Positions 1 to 7,045 of a DNA stretch of 18,666 nucleotides are shown here, piece by piece (the first letter of the stretch is position 1; every line of letters starts with the position of its first letter). The DNA comes from Betaproteobacteria bacterium. GTDB lineage: Bacteria > Pseudomonadota > Gammaproteobacteria > Burkholderiales > Burkholderiaceae. The notes below the pieces were generated by a model that saw only the letters and a list, made by a program, of their open reading frames with translations, was not told where the DNA came from and ran no database searches. The stretch spans positions 1 through 18,666 of the forward strand of contig RFXC01000066.1 of the NCBI GenBank assembly GCA_009921765.1. The letters are read 5' to 3'. Both the position numbers and the translations under genes were made by a program.

Positions 1-1685
1 TCCAGGTCGGCAAGTTCCTGGTGCAGCACATCGTCGGCAAGTTTCAACGACACTTCGTCGAGAACGGCGAGCGGACCAACCGGCATGCCCGCCTGCACGG
101 CAATGTTCTCGATCATGGCGGGCGGAACCCCTTCGCCCAGCAGCGCTAGCCCTTCATTGACGAAACTTCCGAAGACCCGGCTGGTGTAGAACCCGCGCGA
201 GTCGTTGACGACGATGGGGGTCTTGCCGATCGCCTGTACGAAATCAAAAGCCCGGGCGAGCGTGTCGGCTGAGGTTTTGTCGCCCTTGATGATCTCGACC
301 AGTTCCATTCGGTCGACGGGCGAAAAGAAATGCAGGCCGATGAAGCGCTCGGGCCGTGTGCTCGCACGAGCCAGCCCCGAGATCGGCAAGGTGGATGTGT
401 TGGACGCAACGATGGCGCCCGGGCCGAGCACCGCTTCGGCTTCGCGCGTGACCTGCGCTTTCAGTTCGCGGTTCTCGAACACCGCCTCGATCACCAGATC
501 GCAGTCGCGCAGATCGTCGGCGCTGGCGGTGGGAATGATGCGATCCAGGACGGCCTGCGCATCGGCCACGGTCATCCGGCCCTTCTCGACCCGCTTGGCA
601 AGCAGGCCACCGCTCACATCCCGACCTGCCGAGGCCTTTTCCAGGGAAACGTCTTTCAGTACACACGGTATTCCCCGGCTGGCGCAGGCCCAGGCGATTC
701 CGGCCCCCATCATGCCTGCGCCCAGCACGCCGACTCGGCTGGGCTTCCAGCGCGCTGGCCCAACCGGACGACTTGCGCCCGACTTGAGTTCGTTCATCTG
801 GAAGAAGAGCGTACCGATCATGTTCTTGGCCACCTGGCCGGTTGCCAGGCGAGCGAGCCAGCGCGATTCAATGCGCATGGCGGTGTCGAAGTCGACCTGC
901 GCGCCTTCCACGGCGCACGCCATGATGGCGCCGGGCGCCGGGTAATTGCCCTGTGTTTTCTGCTGCAACATGGCCGGTGCGATGGGCAGCACCGAGGCAA
1001 TCGCCGGGTTGGACGGTGTGCCGCCGGGAATACGCCACTTCGGATCGTCCCAGGGCTGTCGGGGTGCAGGATTGGCTGCGATCCACGCGCGTGCGGCGGG
1101 CAGCAACAGGTCGGCGGTGGGCACGGTGGCATGAATCAGACCGGCAGCCAGCGCCTCGGCGGGCTTCATGCGGCGACCTTCGCTCAGGATGGGGAGGGCA
1201 GCCTGAAGACCCACCAGCCTGACTGTTTTGGTGATGCCGCCTGCTCCGGGCAAGAGTCCGAGGGTGACTTCCGGGAAACCGATCTGGATGCGCGGATCGT
1301 CGACGCACACCCGGTAATGGCAGGCAAGCGCCAGTTCAAAGCCGCCTCCGAGGGCACTTCCAGCCAGGGCTGCAACCACCGGCCGGCCGAGTTGTTCGAG
1401 ACGCCGAAACGAGGATTTGAGTGCCTGAATCGAGTCGTAGAACGCCGGTCCGTCCTCCGGTTGCACCGCAACGAGCGCTCGAAGATCGCCACCCGCGAAG
1501 AAGGTACTTTTTGCCGAGGTGAGGATGACGCCGGCGAGACGCTCGCGTTCGCCTTCCAGGCGGGTGACCACCGAGGCCAGATCGGCCATGAAGGCGGCGC
1601 TCATCATGTTGACCGCCTCCCCGGGCGTATCGAGGATCAGGGTGGCGATACGGTCGGCGCCGTACTCAAAGCGGATGGTGGACAT
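1..1685 (-). CDS. FadB-type enoyl-CoA hydratase / 3-hydroxyacyl-CoA dehydrogenase, C-terminus cut by window edge
   Basis: Bifunctional beta-oxidation enzyme: hydrates 2-enoyl-CoA and then oxidises the 3-hydroxyacyl-CoA with NAD+. 561 residues are visible from the ATG at 1685; FadB/FadJ proteins are about 700-730 residues, so roughly the last 150 lie outside the window. An N-terminal crotonase domain (about 1-200) has the oxyanion-type FFAGGDL (62-68) and both acid/base glutamates, E117 in GGGFELAL and E139 in GFPEVTLG. A Rossmann dehydrogenase domain starts near 317 with GAGMMGAG (322-329), then S428 (SNTS), H452 (HFFSP) and E464 (ELVEII). The Asn of the usual FVNR motif is replaced by Ser in YTSR (500-503). 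No Shine-Dalgarno is evident; the mRNA leader is C-rich, opposite a G-run cluster. It is last in a minus-strand unit with a thiolase and a GGDEF-EAL gene. Family assignment is firm; the substrate range is not known. Confidence 0.93.
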   Translation of the reverse strand, partial: MSTIRFEYGADRIATLILDTPGEAVNMMSAAFMADLASVVTRLEGERERLAGVILTSAKSTFFAGGDLRALVAVQPEDGPAFYDSIQALKSSFRRLEQLGRPVVAALAGSALGGGFELALACHYRVCVDDPRIQIGFPEVTLGLLPGAGGITKTVRLVGLQAALPILSEGRRMKPAEALAAGLIHATVPTADLLLPAARAWIAANPAPRQPWDDPKWRIPGGTPSNPAIASVLPIAPAMLQQKTQGNYPAPGAIMACAVEGAQVDFDTAMRIESRWLARLATGQVAKNMIGTLFFQMNELKSGASRPVGPARWKPSRVGVLGAGMMGAGIAWACASRGIPCVLKDVSLEKASAGRDVSGGLLAKRVEKGRMTVADAQAVLDRIIPTASADDLRDCDLVIEAVFENRELKAQVTREAEAVLGPGAIVASNTSTLPISGLARASTRPERFIGLHFFSPVDRMELVEIIKGDKTSADTLARAFDFVQAIGKTPIVVNDSRGFYTSRVFGSFVNEGLALLGEGVPPAMIENIAVQAGMPVGPLAVLDEVSLKLADDVLHQELADL

Positions 1686-1693
1686 GGCGTGTA

Positions 1694-1714
1694 GGGATGG
1701 GTAGGGGGTAGGGG
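1694..1714 (+). other. G-quadruplex-like G-run cluster in the FadB-type leader
   Basis: Four G runs of 3, 3, 5 and 4 bases are separated by three 2-base spacers (AT, TA, TA), which fits the classic four-tract quadruplex pattern with very short loops. It lies 9 bases upstream of the ATG at 1685. The G-rich strand is the plus strand, so it is the template for the minus-strand gene, and the transcript carries the C-rich complement. It fills the space where a Shine-Dalgarno would be expected. The pattern is seen directly; that it folds or regulates is inference. Confidence 0.5.
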
Positions 1715-1768
1715 ATTGACCAAAACGATCAGTTCCCGATGATAAACCCCCGGCGAGCGGGTTCTGGA

Positions 1769-3436
1769 TCAAGACGCGCTCGCGGCTGATTCCGCAACGG
1801 TGTGCCGCGTTGTCCGTGCGACTGCGCCAGGCTTTCCCAATAGGAATCCCTGGACCTGATCAAACCCGACCCGGCAGGCCCATTCCAGCGCCCTGGTCGA
1901 CTCGACCCGCGTTGCGCAAGCCTCGATACCGAGCGCCCGGCAATGATCAAGCAGGAGCCGGATGCTCTGGTCAGTGGTCGCCTGCTCCCGATCATTGTCA
2001 GCGAGCGAAACGTCGAGTTTGATCGCAGCCGGCCGAAGGGCGAGCAGTTGAGGCATCCAGACCGGAACCTGAGCCAGACCGCCAAGCACCGCGCGGGTGC
2101 CCGTGGCGCGCGCCCGCTCGATAAACTCGGCCGCCGCGCCAGTGCTGCGCGCCAGATGGCGCGCATTCACCTCGATCCGTAGCGCTGCGGCGGTTGAAGG
2201 CTGGGCCCTCAACAACCGTAGGGCTTGTCGCTGAAAGCGACGATCATGCAGCGACTCGGCGTTCAGTTTCATGACCACGAACATCCCGTTCGACGACGTG
2301 GTGATCTGTGTGGCGGTGAGCCAATCGAGTGCGCGGCGCATCACCCATAGATCGATCTGGGCTGCAAGGCCCAGTTGCCGTGCCGCGGGCAGGAACTCCG
2401 AAGGGCGCCTCAGGCGGGCACTGCCGTCGCGCAGGCGGAGTAGCCACTCAACCCCTACGCGCAGGTGTCCTGCCTGGCTGGTGTGTACCCCCTGCTCGAA
2501 GAGTTCCAGCCCGGGACACTCCGCTTCATGATGCAGGCCCGCGAGCGCCGACATCAGCGAGGGTTCGACCAGCTTGCCCGGCGTGTGCTCCCCCGACTTG
2601 ACCCGGGCGCAGTCGCGGTCTGCCGCCTCGAGCGCCGCATCGGGGCTGAGCGTCGGATCGAGCGCGAGGCATCCGGCGCTGAATTGCAGAGCGAATTCAT
2701 GAGAGAAATGACGAAACGGGGCTGCGTTCATCCTGTGCCCGAGAAGCCGGATCCAGGCGTCGGTCTCCAGCGACGAACGGCCGCTCAGCGCCACCACGAA
2801 CTCATCGCCGCCGACGCGCGCGGCAAAATCGCCGGGCTGCAGCAGCGCGCGCATACGGGTGGAAAACTGCCGCAGGACAGAGTCGCCTGCCGCATGTCCG
2901 AATACATCGTTGATGGCCTTGAAGCCATCAAGATCCATGAAGACGAGACTCACAGGGCAAACCGCGCTTCGGGCGATGACGTCAGCGAGGTGCCGTTGCA
3001 GCCCACGACGATTCATCAGCCCGGTGAGCGGATCATGGAGGGCGGCAAACCGCAGCCCGGTTTCGGTTCGTCTGAGTGCACTGACATCCTCCACCCAGCC
3101 CCGCATACCCTCTGCGCATCGACGCGCGCGCAGAAGCATCGTCCGACCATTGGACAGGGCGCAGTCAGCCGATGCAAACGCACGGTGGCGGGCCTGATCA
3201 AGCACCTGCGTGGCCGCAGTGCCCATCAATCTGCCAAGCGTGAGCGGTCGCGGACAGCGCGGGCGGGTGTGCAGCGCGAGCAGTCGCGCGAACACCGGGT
3301 CAAAGCGGTTCAGGCGGCCATCGTCTGTGGCAACAAACATTCCGATCGGTCCCACCGGCGGATTCTCACCATGTGCATCGCGCGCAGCACGGCGTCGCTC
3401 GGTGGCAATGGGACGGCAAACGGAACGCTCGGGCAT
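1769..3436 (-). CDS. GGDEF-EAL protein: probable diguanylate cyclase with degenerate EAL domain
   Basis: Cyclic-di-GMP signalling protein, 555 residues from the ATG at 3436. A longer reading back to 3610 would run into the thiolase gene and is low-complexity, so it was not used; no clear Shine-Dalgarno marks the start. Residues about 25-125 look PAS-like (GMFVATDDGRLNRF), followed by a GGDEF domain with DPLTGLMNR (135-143), DLDGFKAIND (168-177) and intact GGDEF (209-213). The RxxD product-inhibition site is lost (Q200 in place of Arg, D203 kept). The EAL domain (about 308-540) has EWL for EAL (330-332) and keeps N392, E422 and QGF (529-531), but the catalytic DDFG is GGLA (452-455). It should therefore make, or sense, c-di-GMP rather than hydrolyse it. 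No membrane segment or signal peptide is visible, so it is probably cytosolic. It sits between the thiolase and FadB-type genes. Confidence 0.88.
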   Translation of the reverse strand: MPERSVCRPIATERRRAARDAHGENPPVGPIGMFVATDDGRLNRFDPVFARLLALHTRPRCPRPLTLGRLMGTAATQVLDQARHRAFASADCALSNGRTMLLRARRCAEGMRGWVEDVSALRRTETGLRFAALHDPLTGLMNRRGLQRHLADVIARSAVCPVSLVFMDLDGFKAINDVFGHAAGDSVLRQFSTRMRALLQPGDFAARVGGDEFVVALSGRSSLETDAWIRLLGHRMNAAPFRHFSHEFALQFSAGCLALDPTLSPDAALEAADRDCARVKSGEHTPGKLVEPSLMSALAGLHHEAECPGLELFEQGVHTSQAGHLRVGVEWLLRLRDGSARLRRPSEFLPAARQLGLAAQIDLWVMRRALDWLTATQITTSSNGMFVVMKLNAESLHDRRFQRQALRLLRAQPSTAAALRIEVNARHLARSTGAAAEFIERARATGTRAVLGGLAQVPVWMPQLLALRPAAIKLDVSLADNDREQATTDQSIRLLLDHCRALGIEACATRVESTRALEWACRVGFDQVQGFLLGKPGAVARTTRHTVAESAASAS

Positions 3437-3569
3437 GACAGTCGCACTTCGCACAGGAACGAAGGGCGATGGTAGGCGCTGGACCGAAGCGTTGAGAGGG
3501 GGATCCGACCGAAGGGTCGGGACTGCAGGCGGGCGGTGGCATGACACCGCCCGGTGGCCGGGCTGGTCT
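3437..3569 (-). terminator. Tandem hairpins between thiolase and GGDEF-EAL genes
   Basis: Two perfect inverted repeats follow the thiolase stop. The first has an 8-bp stem at 3531-3538/3545-3552 (GGGCGGTG/CACCGCCC) around a 6-base loop. The second has a 6-bp stem at 3505-3510/3515-3520 (CCGACC/GGTCGG) around a 4-base loop. Neither is followed by a T tract on the minus strand, so a standard intrinsic terminator is not supported. They could slow or attenuate readthrough from the thiolase into the signalling gene, or stabilise the thiolase mRNA 3' end. The rest of the 133-base gap shows nothing recognisable. Confidence 0.35.
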
Positions 3570-4775
3570 TTAGAGGCGCTCGACGATGGTGGCGATGCCC
3601 ATGCCGCCACCCACGCAGAGCGTGATCAGCCCGCGCCGCAGCGACCGGCGTTCGAGCTCGTCGATGAGCGTGCCGAGCAGCATGGCGCCAGTTGCACCCA
3701 GCGGATGGCCCATGGCAATTGAGCCGCCGTTCACATTGATTTTTTCCGCGGGCACACCGAGTTCCTGCATGTAGCGGAGCGGAACTGCGGCAAACGCTTC
3801 GTTGACCTCGAAGAGATCAATGTCATCGATCGTGAGCCCCGCCTTCGCGAGCGCCTTGCGGGTGGCGGGCATGGGGCCGGTGAGCATGATGGTTGGGTCG
3901 GTGCCGGTCAGCGCAGTGGCCACAATTCGGGCGCGCGGGGTGATCCCCAGCGTGCGGGCGGCGGATTCGTTACCGATCAGGACCAGTGCCGCACCATCGA
4001 CGATGCCCGAGGAATTGCCTGCGTGATGAACATGGCGGATACGTTCGACCTGCGGATATTTTCGCAGCGCCACCGCGTCAAAGCCCATCTGACCCATCTT
4101 TTCAAACGAGGGCTTCAATTGCCCCATGGCCTCGAGCGAGGCATCCGGACGGATGGTTTCGTCGTGATCGAGAATGGTGAGGCCGATTTCGTCGTGCACC
4201 GGTACGATTGAACGCTTGAAACGACCGTCGGCGCGCGCGGCAGCCGCCAACCGATGCGAACGTACGCCCCATTCGTCGACCTGCTCGCGCGACCAGTCAT
4301 CGAGCGTAGCGATCAGGTCGGCGCCAATGCCCTGCGGAATGAATGCCGTGTCCAGGTTGGTTTCCGGGTCCATCATCCAGGCGCCTCCGTCGCTGCCCAT
4401 CGGCACCCGCGACATCGATTCGACGCCACCCGCCACGATCAGGTCTTCCCAGCCTGAGCGCACCTTCTGGGCGGCGAGATTGACCGCCTCCAAACCCGAG
4501 GCACAAAAGCGGTTGATCTGGACGCCTGACACCCGGAGATCCCACCCGGCAGCCAACGCAGCGGTTTTCGGAATGACCGAACCCTGATCGCCAACCGGCG
4601 ACACGCAGCCCAACACCACGTCTTCGACCAGCGAAGTGTCGAGGTCGTGGCGCGACTGGAGCTCATGCATCAGGGTGGTGAGGAGCTTGACCGGCTTGAC
4701 CTCGTGCAGCGAACCGCTGGACTTGCCGCGGCCGCGCGGTGTGCGAATGGCATCGAAGACGAAGGCCTCGGACAT
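3570..4775 (-). CDS. Acetyl-CoA acyltransferase (thiolase, FadA/PaaJ type)
   Basis: Thiolase for the last step of beta-oxidation: cleaves a 3-ketoacyl-CoA with CoA to acetyl-CoA and a shortened acyl-CoA. 401 residues, the usual length for the family. The nucleophile is C91 ([10 protein letters not shown]), and the distal catalytic residues are H357 ([11 protein letters not shown]) and C387 (LCVGGGMG); the VNEAFA motif lies just upstream of H357. The start at 4775 was chosen because GGAG lies 7 bases upstream and the protein then opens [13 protein letters not shown], as is typical. It is first in the minus-strand unit, with the FadB-type gene two genes downstream and divergent from an acyl-CoA dehydrogenase. 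A degradative role is inferred from context; biosynthetic acetoacetyl-CoA thiolase activity cannot be excluded from motifs alone. Confidence 0.93.
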   Translation of the reverse strand: MSEAFVFDAIRTPRGRGKSSGSLHEVKPVKLLTTLMHELQSRHDLDTSLVEDVVLGCVSPVGDQGSVIPKTAALAAGWDLRVSGVQINRFCASGLEAVNLAAQKVRSGWEDLIVAGGVESMSRVPMGSDGGAWMMDPETNLDTAFIPQGIGADLIATLDDWSREQVDEWGVRSHRLAAAARADGRFKRSIVPVHDEIGLTILDHDETIRPDASLEAMGQLKPSFEKMGQMGFDAVALRKYPQVERIRHVHHAGNSSGIVDGAALVLIGNESAARTLGITPRARIVATALTGTDPTIMLTGPMPATRKALAKAGLTIDDIDLFEVNEAFAAVPLRYMQELGVPAEKINVNGGSIAMGHPLGATGAMLLGTLIDELERRSLRRGLITLCVGGGMGIATIVERL

Positions 4776-4868
4776 GACGGTGCTCCAGGTTGACGTGAAC
4801 GGAGAGATCGGGCGCAATGCTGACCCGTTTCACCTCCAATCTTACAACCGTTGTCACCGGAGCCGCCG
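4776..4868. promoter_or_regulatory. Divergent promoter/operator region between thiolase and acyl-CoA dehydrogenase
   Basis: This 93-base gap separates two divergent fatty-acid-type genes and must hold the promoters for both. Two dyads are visible: GTTGACGTGAAC at 4789-4800, symmetric around ACGT except for one base pair of positions, and ACAAC-C-GTTGT at about 4844-4854, symmetric around one central base. A TTGACG -35-like box starts at 4790 on the plus strand but has only a poor -10 (CGCAAT) after 17 bases. The dyads resemble operator half-sites in general shape; the regulator is not known and none is encoded in the window. Confidence 0.4.
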
Positions 4869-6023
4869 ATGCTGGAAAGAAAGCTGTTCAACGAAGACCA
4901 CGCGATGTTTCGCGACTCGGTTCGCCGCTTTCTCGAAAAGGAAGCGTTGCCCTTTCACGCCGCCTGGGAAGAGCAGGGCTATGTTGACCGGGAGATCTGG
5001 CGCAAGGCGGGTGAGAACGGTTTTCTCTGCAGCTCCATTCCCGAGGAGTGGGGCGGGCCGGGCGCTGATCGGCTGTATTCCGTGATCGTGATGGAGGAAA
5101 TCGCACGGGTGAACGCCACCGGGCTTGGGTTTGTGCTGCACTCGGAGATCGTGGCGCCCTATCTGCTTCGCTACGGCACGGACGAGCAGAAGCGGCGTTA
5201 CCTGCCCAAAATGGCCTCGGGCGACATGATCGGTGCCATCGCCATGAGCGAGCCAGCTGCGGGCTCCGACTTGCAGGGCGTTCGCACCACCGCGCTTCGC
5301 GACGGCGACCACTATGTGCTCAATGGTTCGAAGACCTTCATTACCAACGGCTGGCACGCCGATCTGGTGGTGGTGGTTGCCAAGACCGATCCTGCAGCCG
5401 GCGCCAAAGGCACCAGCCTCTTTCTGATCGAGCGCGGCATGCCGGGTTTTGACAAAGGTCAACGGCTGAAGAAAGTAGGCCTCAAGGCGCAGGACACCTC
5501 CGAGCTCTTTTTCAATGATCTGCGGGTGCCGGCGTCGCAGCTGCTCGGCAAGGAAAATCAGGGGTTCATCTATCTGATGCAGGAACTCCCCTGGGAGCGC
5601 ATGCAAATCGCAATCGGCGCAGTGGAAAGCGCCCAGGCAGCCATCGACTGGACCGTCGACTATGTGAAGAACCGCAAGGTGTTCGGCACCACGGTGGGAA
5701 GCTTTCAGAACACGCGGTTCCGGCTGGCCGAGCTCCAGACCGAGGTCCAGATCGCCCGGGTGTTCGTCGACCGCTGCCTGGAGGCACTCCTCGAGGACAA
5801 GCTCGATACCGCCACCGCCTCCATGGCGAAATACTGGTGCAGCGACCTGCAGGGCAAAGTGCTGGACGAATGCGTGCAGCTCCATGGCGGCTACGGGTTC
5901 ATGTGGGAATACCCGGTCGCCCGCGCCTGGGCCGACGCCCGCGTCCAGCGCATCTACGGCGGCACCAACGAGATCATGAAGGAGCTGATCACCCGCTCCA
6001 TGGGGCTTGCAGCACCGAAGTGA
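4869..6023 (+). CDS. Acyl-CoA dehydrogenase, long-chain (LCAD) type
   Basis: FAD-dependent alpha,beta-desaturation of acyl-CoA, the first step of beta-oxidation; electrons would pass to ETF. 384 residues from the ATG at 4869, chosen because GGAG lies 6 bases upstream at 4859-4862. The N-terminal helical domain, middle beta domain (AMSEPAAGSDLQG, FITNG) and C-terminal helical domain are all complete. The C-terminus reads IYGGTNEIMKELI, where medium-chain enzymes have a catalytic Glu (YEGT); here that position is G364. The candidate base is E243 in ELPWERM, the helix-G position used by LCAD and isovaleryl-CoA dehydrogenase. It leads the plus-strand transporter-ligase operon and is divergent from the thiolase. 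Long-chain preference is inferred from motifs; branched or cyclic acyl-CoA is also possible. Confidence 0.93.
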   Translation: MLERKLFNEDHAMFRDSVRRFLEKEALPFHAAWEEQGYVDREIWRKAGENGFLCSSIPEEWGGPGADRLYSVIVMEEIARVNATGLGFVLHSEIVAPYLLRYGTDEQKRRYLPKMASGDMIGAIAMSEPAAGSDLQGVRTTALRDGDHYVLNGSKTFITNGWHADLVVVVAKTDPAAGAKGTSLFLIERGMPGFDKGQRLKKVGLKAQDTSELFFNDLRVPASQLLGKENQGFIYLMQELPWERMQIAIGAVESAQAAIDWTVDYVKNRKVFGTTVGSFQNTRFRLAELQTEVQIARVFVDRCLEALLEDKLDTATASMAKYWCSDLQGKVLDECVQLHGGYGFMWEYPVARAWADARVQRIYGGTNEIMKELITRSMGLAAPK

Positions 6024-6075
6024 CCGCGGGAATCTTTGACGCCCGGCAGCCCCGTCGATAGACTCAGCGCACATC

Positions 6076-6101
6076 ATTGAGGCCGCCAGAGCGGCTTCAA
6101 T
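6076..6101 (+). other. Hairpin between acyl-CoA dehydrogenase and livH
   Basis: An 11-bp inverted repeat (6076-6086 with 6091-6101), with one G-T wobble, encloses the 4-base loop CAGA. It lies in the 134-base gap after the dehydrogenase stop and 56 bases before the livH start. No T run follows, so it is not a standard intrinsic terminator; an mRNA-stabilising or processing hairpin that sets different levels for the dehydrogenase and transporter is possible. Nothing else recognisable is present in 6024-6157. Confidence 0.4.
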
Positions 6102-6157
6102 GCGAATCAACAGCGGGGCGCCGGCGATGCCGGCAGCCGAAGCGGGGCCTGGGGGAC

Positions 6158-7033
6158 ATGGAGTTTCTGCAACTGGCGATCGGTGGTGTCGCAATGGGCT
6201 GCATCTACGCGCTCATTGCGCTTGGCTTTGTATTGATTTACAAGGCCACCGAAGTGGTGAATTTCGCGCAGGGCGATGTGATGATGCTGGGCGCCTTTGT
6301 CGCGTTCACGTTCGCAAGCCTCTGGCAGTTGCCTTTCGCATTGGCTGTCGCGATGACCCTCGCAGTGCTGGTGGCGGTGGGCGCGCTGTTCGACCGCTTT
6401 CTCCTGCGGCCGATCATCGGTCAGCCCACATTTTCCGCCGTCATGGTGACCATCGGCATCGGCTTCGTGGCGCGCGGCATTGCCACCATGGTGCCTGGCT
6501 GGGGAACTGACACCCACGCGCTCAAGGCCCCGTGGTCTGACGGCACGATTCGCCTGGGCTCGCTGGTGGTTTCGTCCGATGATCTGGCGATCATTGCGCT
6601 GACTGCAGCGCTCTGCGTGGTGTTGTGGCTTTTTTTCAGCCGCACCCGCATCGGCATCGCCATGCAGGCGAGTTCGCAGAACCAGCTCGCGGCCTACTAC
6701 ATGGGCATTCCTGTGCGCCGTATCAATACGCTGGTCTGGGGCATTTCCGCAGGCATCGCAGCCTTCGCAGCGGTGCTGCTCGCACCGGTCACCTTTGTGC
6801 ATTCCAATATGGGGTTCGTGGGCCTGAAGGCGTTTCCAGCCGCTGTGGTTGGGGGCTTTGGCAGTATCCCTGGCGCGATCGTTGGCGGTCTGATCATCGG
6901 CCTGGTGGAGGCGTTTGCAGGCTTCTACCTGCCCGAGGGCTTCAAGAGCGTGGCCGCTTACATCGTGGTGCTGATTGTGCTTGTGGTCCGCCCGTCGGGC
7001 ATCTTTGCCGAGATGCGGCGCAAGAAGGTCTGA
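6158..7033 (+). CDS. livH: Liv-type ABC transporter permease (LivH family)
   Basis: Inner-membrane permease of a branched-chain amino acid type (HAAT family) importer; pairs with LivM to form the channel. 291 residues from the ATG at 6158, preceded by a G-rich GGGGGA stretch; the opening MEFLQLAIGGVAMGCIYAL is typical, and an upstream in-frame ATG at 6077 lies across the hairpin and was rejected. About eight hydrophobic segments are visible. Family motifs include NFAQGDVMMLGAF near residues 40-55 and the cytoplasmic loop GIAMQASSQNQLAAYYMGI near 170-190, which contacts the ATPase. It is followed 12 bases later by livM. Transport of a carboxylic acid rather than an amino acid is inferred from the ligase in the same operon. 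Confidence 0.92.
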   Translation: MEFLQLAIGGVAMGCIYALIALGFVLIYKATEVVNFAQGDVMMLGAFVAFTFASLWQLPFALAVAMTLAVLVAVGALFDRFLLRPIIGQPTFSAVMVTIGIGFVARGIATMVPGWGTDTHALKAPWSDGTIRLGSLVVSSDDLAIIALTAALCVVLWLFFSRTRIGIAMQASSQNQLAAYYMGIPVRRINTLVWGISAGIAAFAAVLLAPVTFVHSNMGFVGLKAFPAAVVGGFGSIPGAIVGGLIIGLVEAFAGFYLPEGFKSVAAYIVVLIVLVVRPSGIFAEMRRKKV

Positions 7034-7045
7034 CACAGTCACACC

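Noticed and set aside
330..1694. 454-residue open frame on the plus strand
   Set aside because: Antisense to the FadB-type gene, which has full catalytic motifs; the plus frame has low-complexity, Arg/Gly-rich sequence and no recognisable domain.
1745..1763. Short hairpin after the GGDEF-EAL stop
   Set aside because: Only a 5-bp stem (AACCC/GGGTT) with a 9-base loop; too weak to call a terminator.
2465..3475. 336-residue open frame on the plus strand
   Set aside because: Antisense to the GGDEF-EAL gene; no family motif and an amino acid composition typical of GC-rich shadow frames.
4854..6194. 446-residue open frame on the minus strand
   Set aside because: Covers the acyl-CoA dehydrogenase in antisense and continues into the next gap; His/Gly/Ala-rich without motifs.
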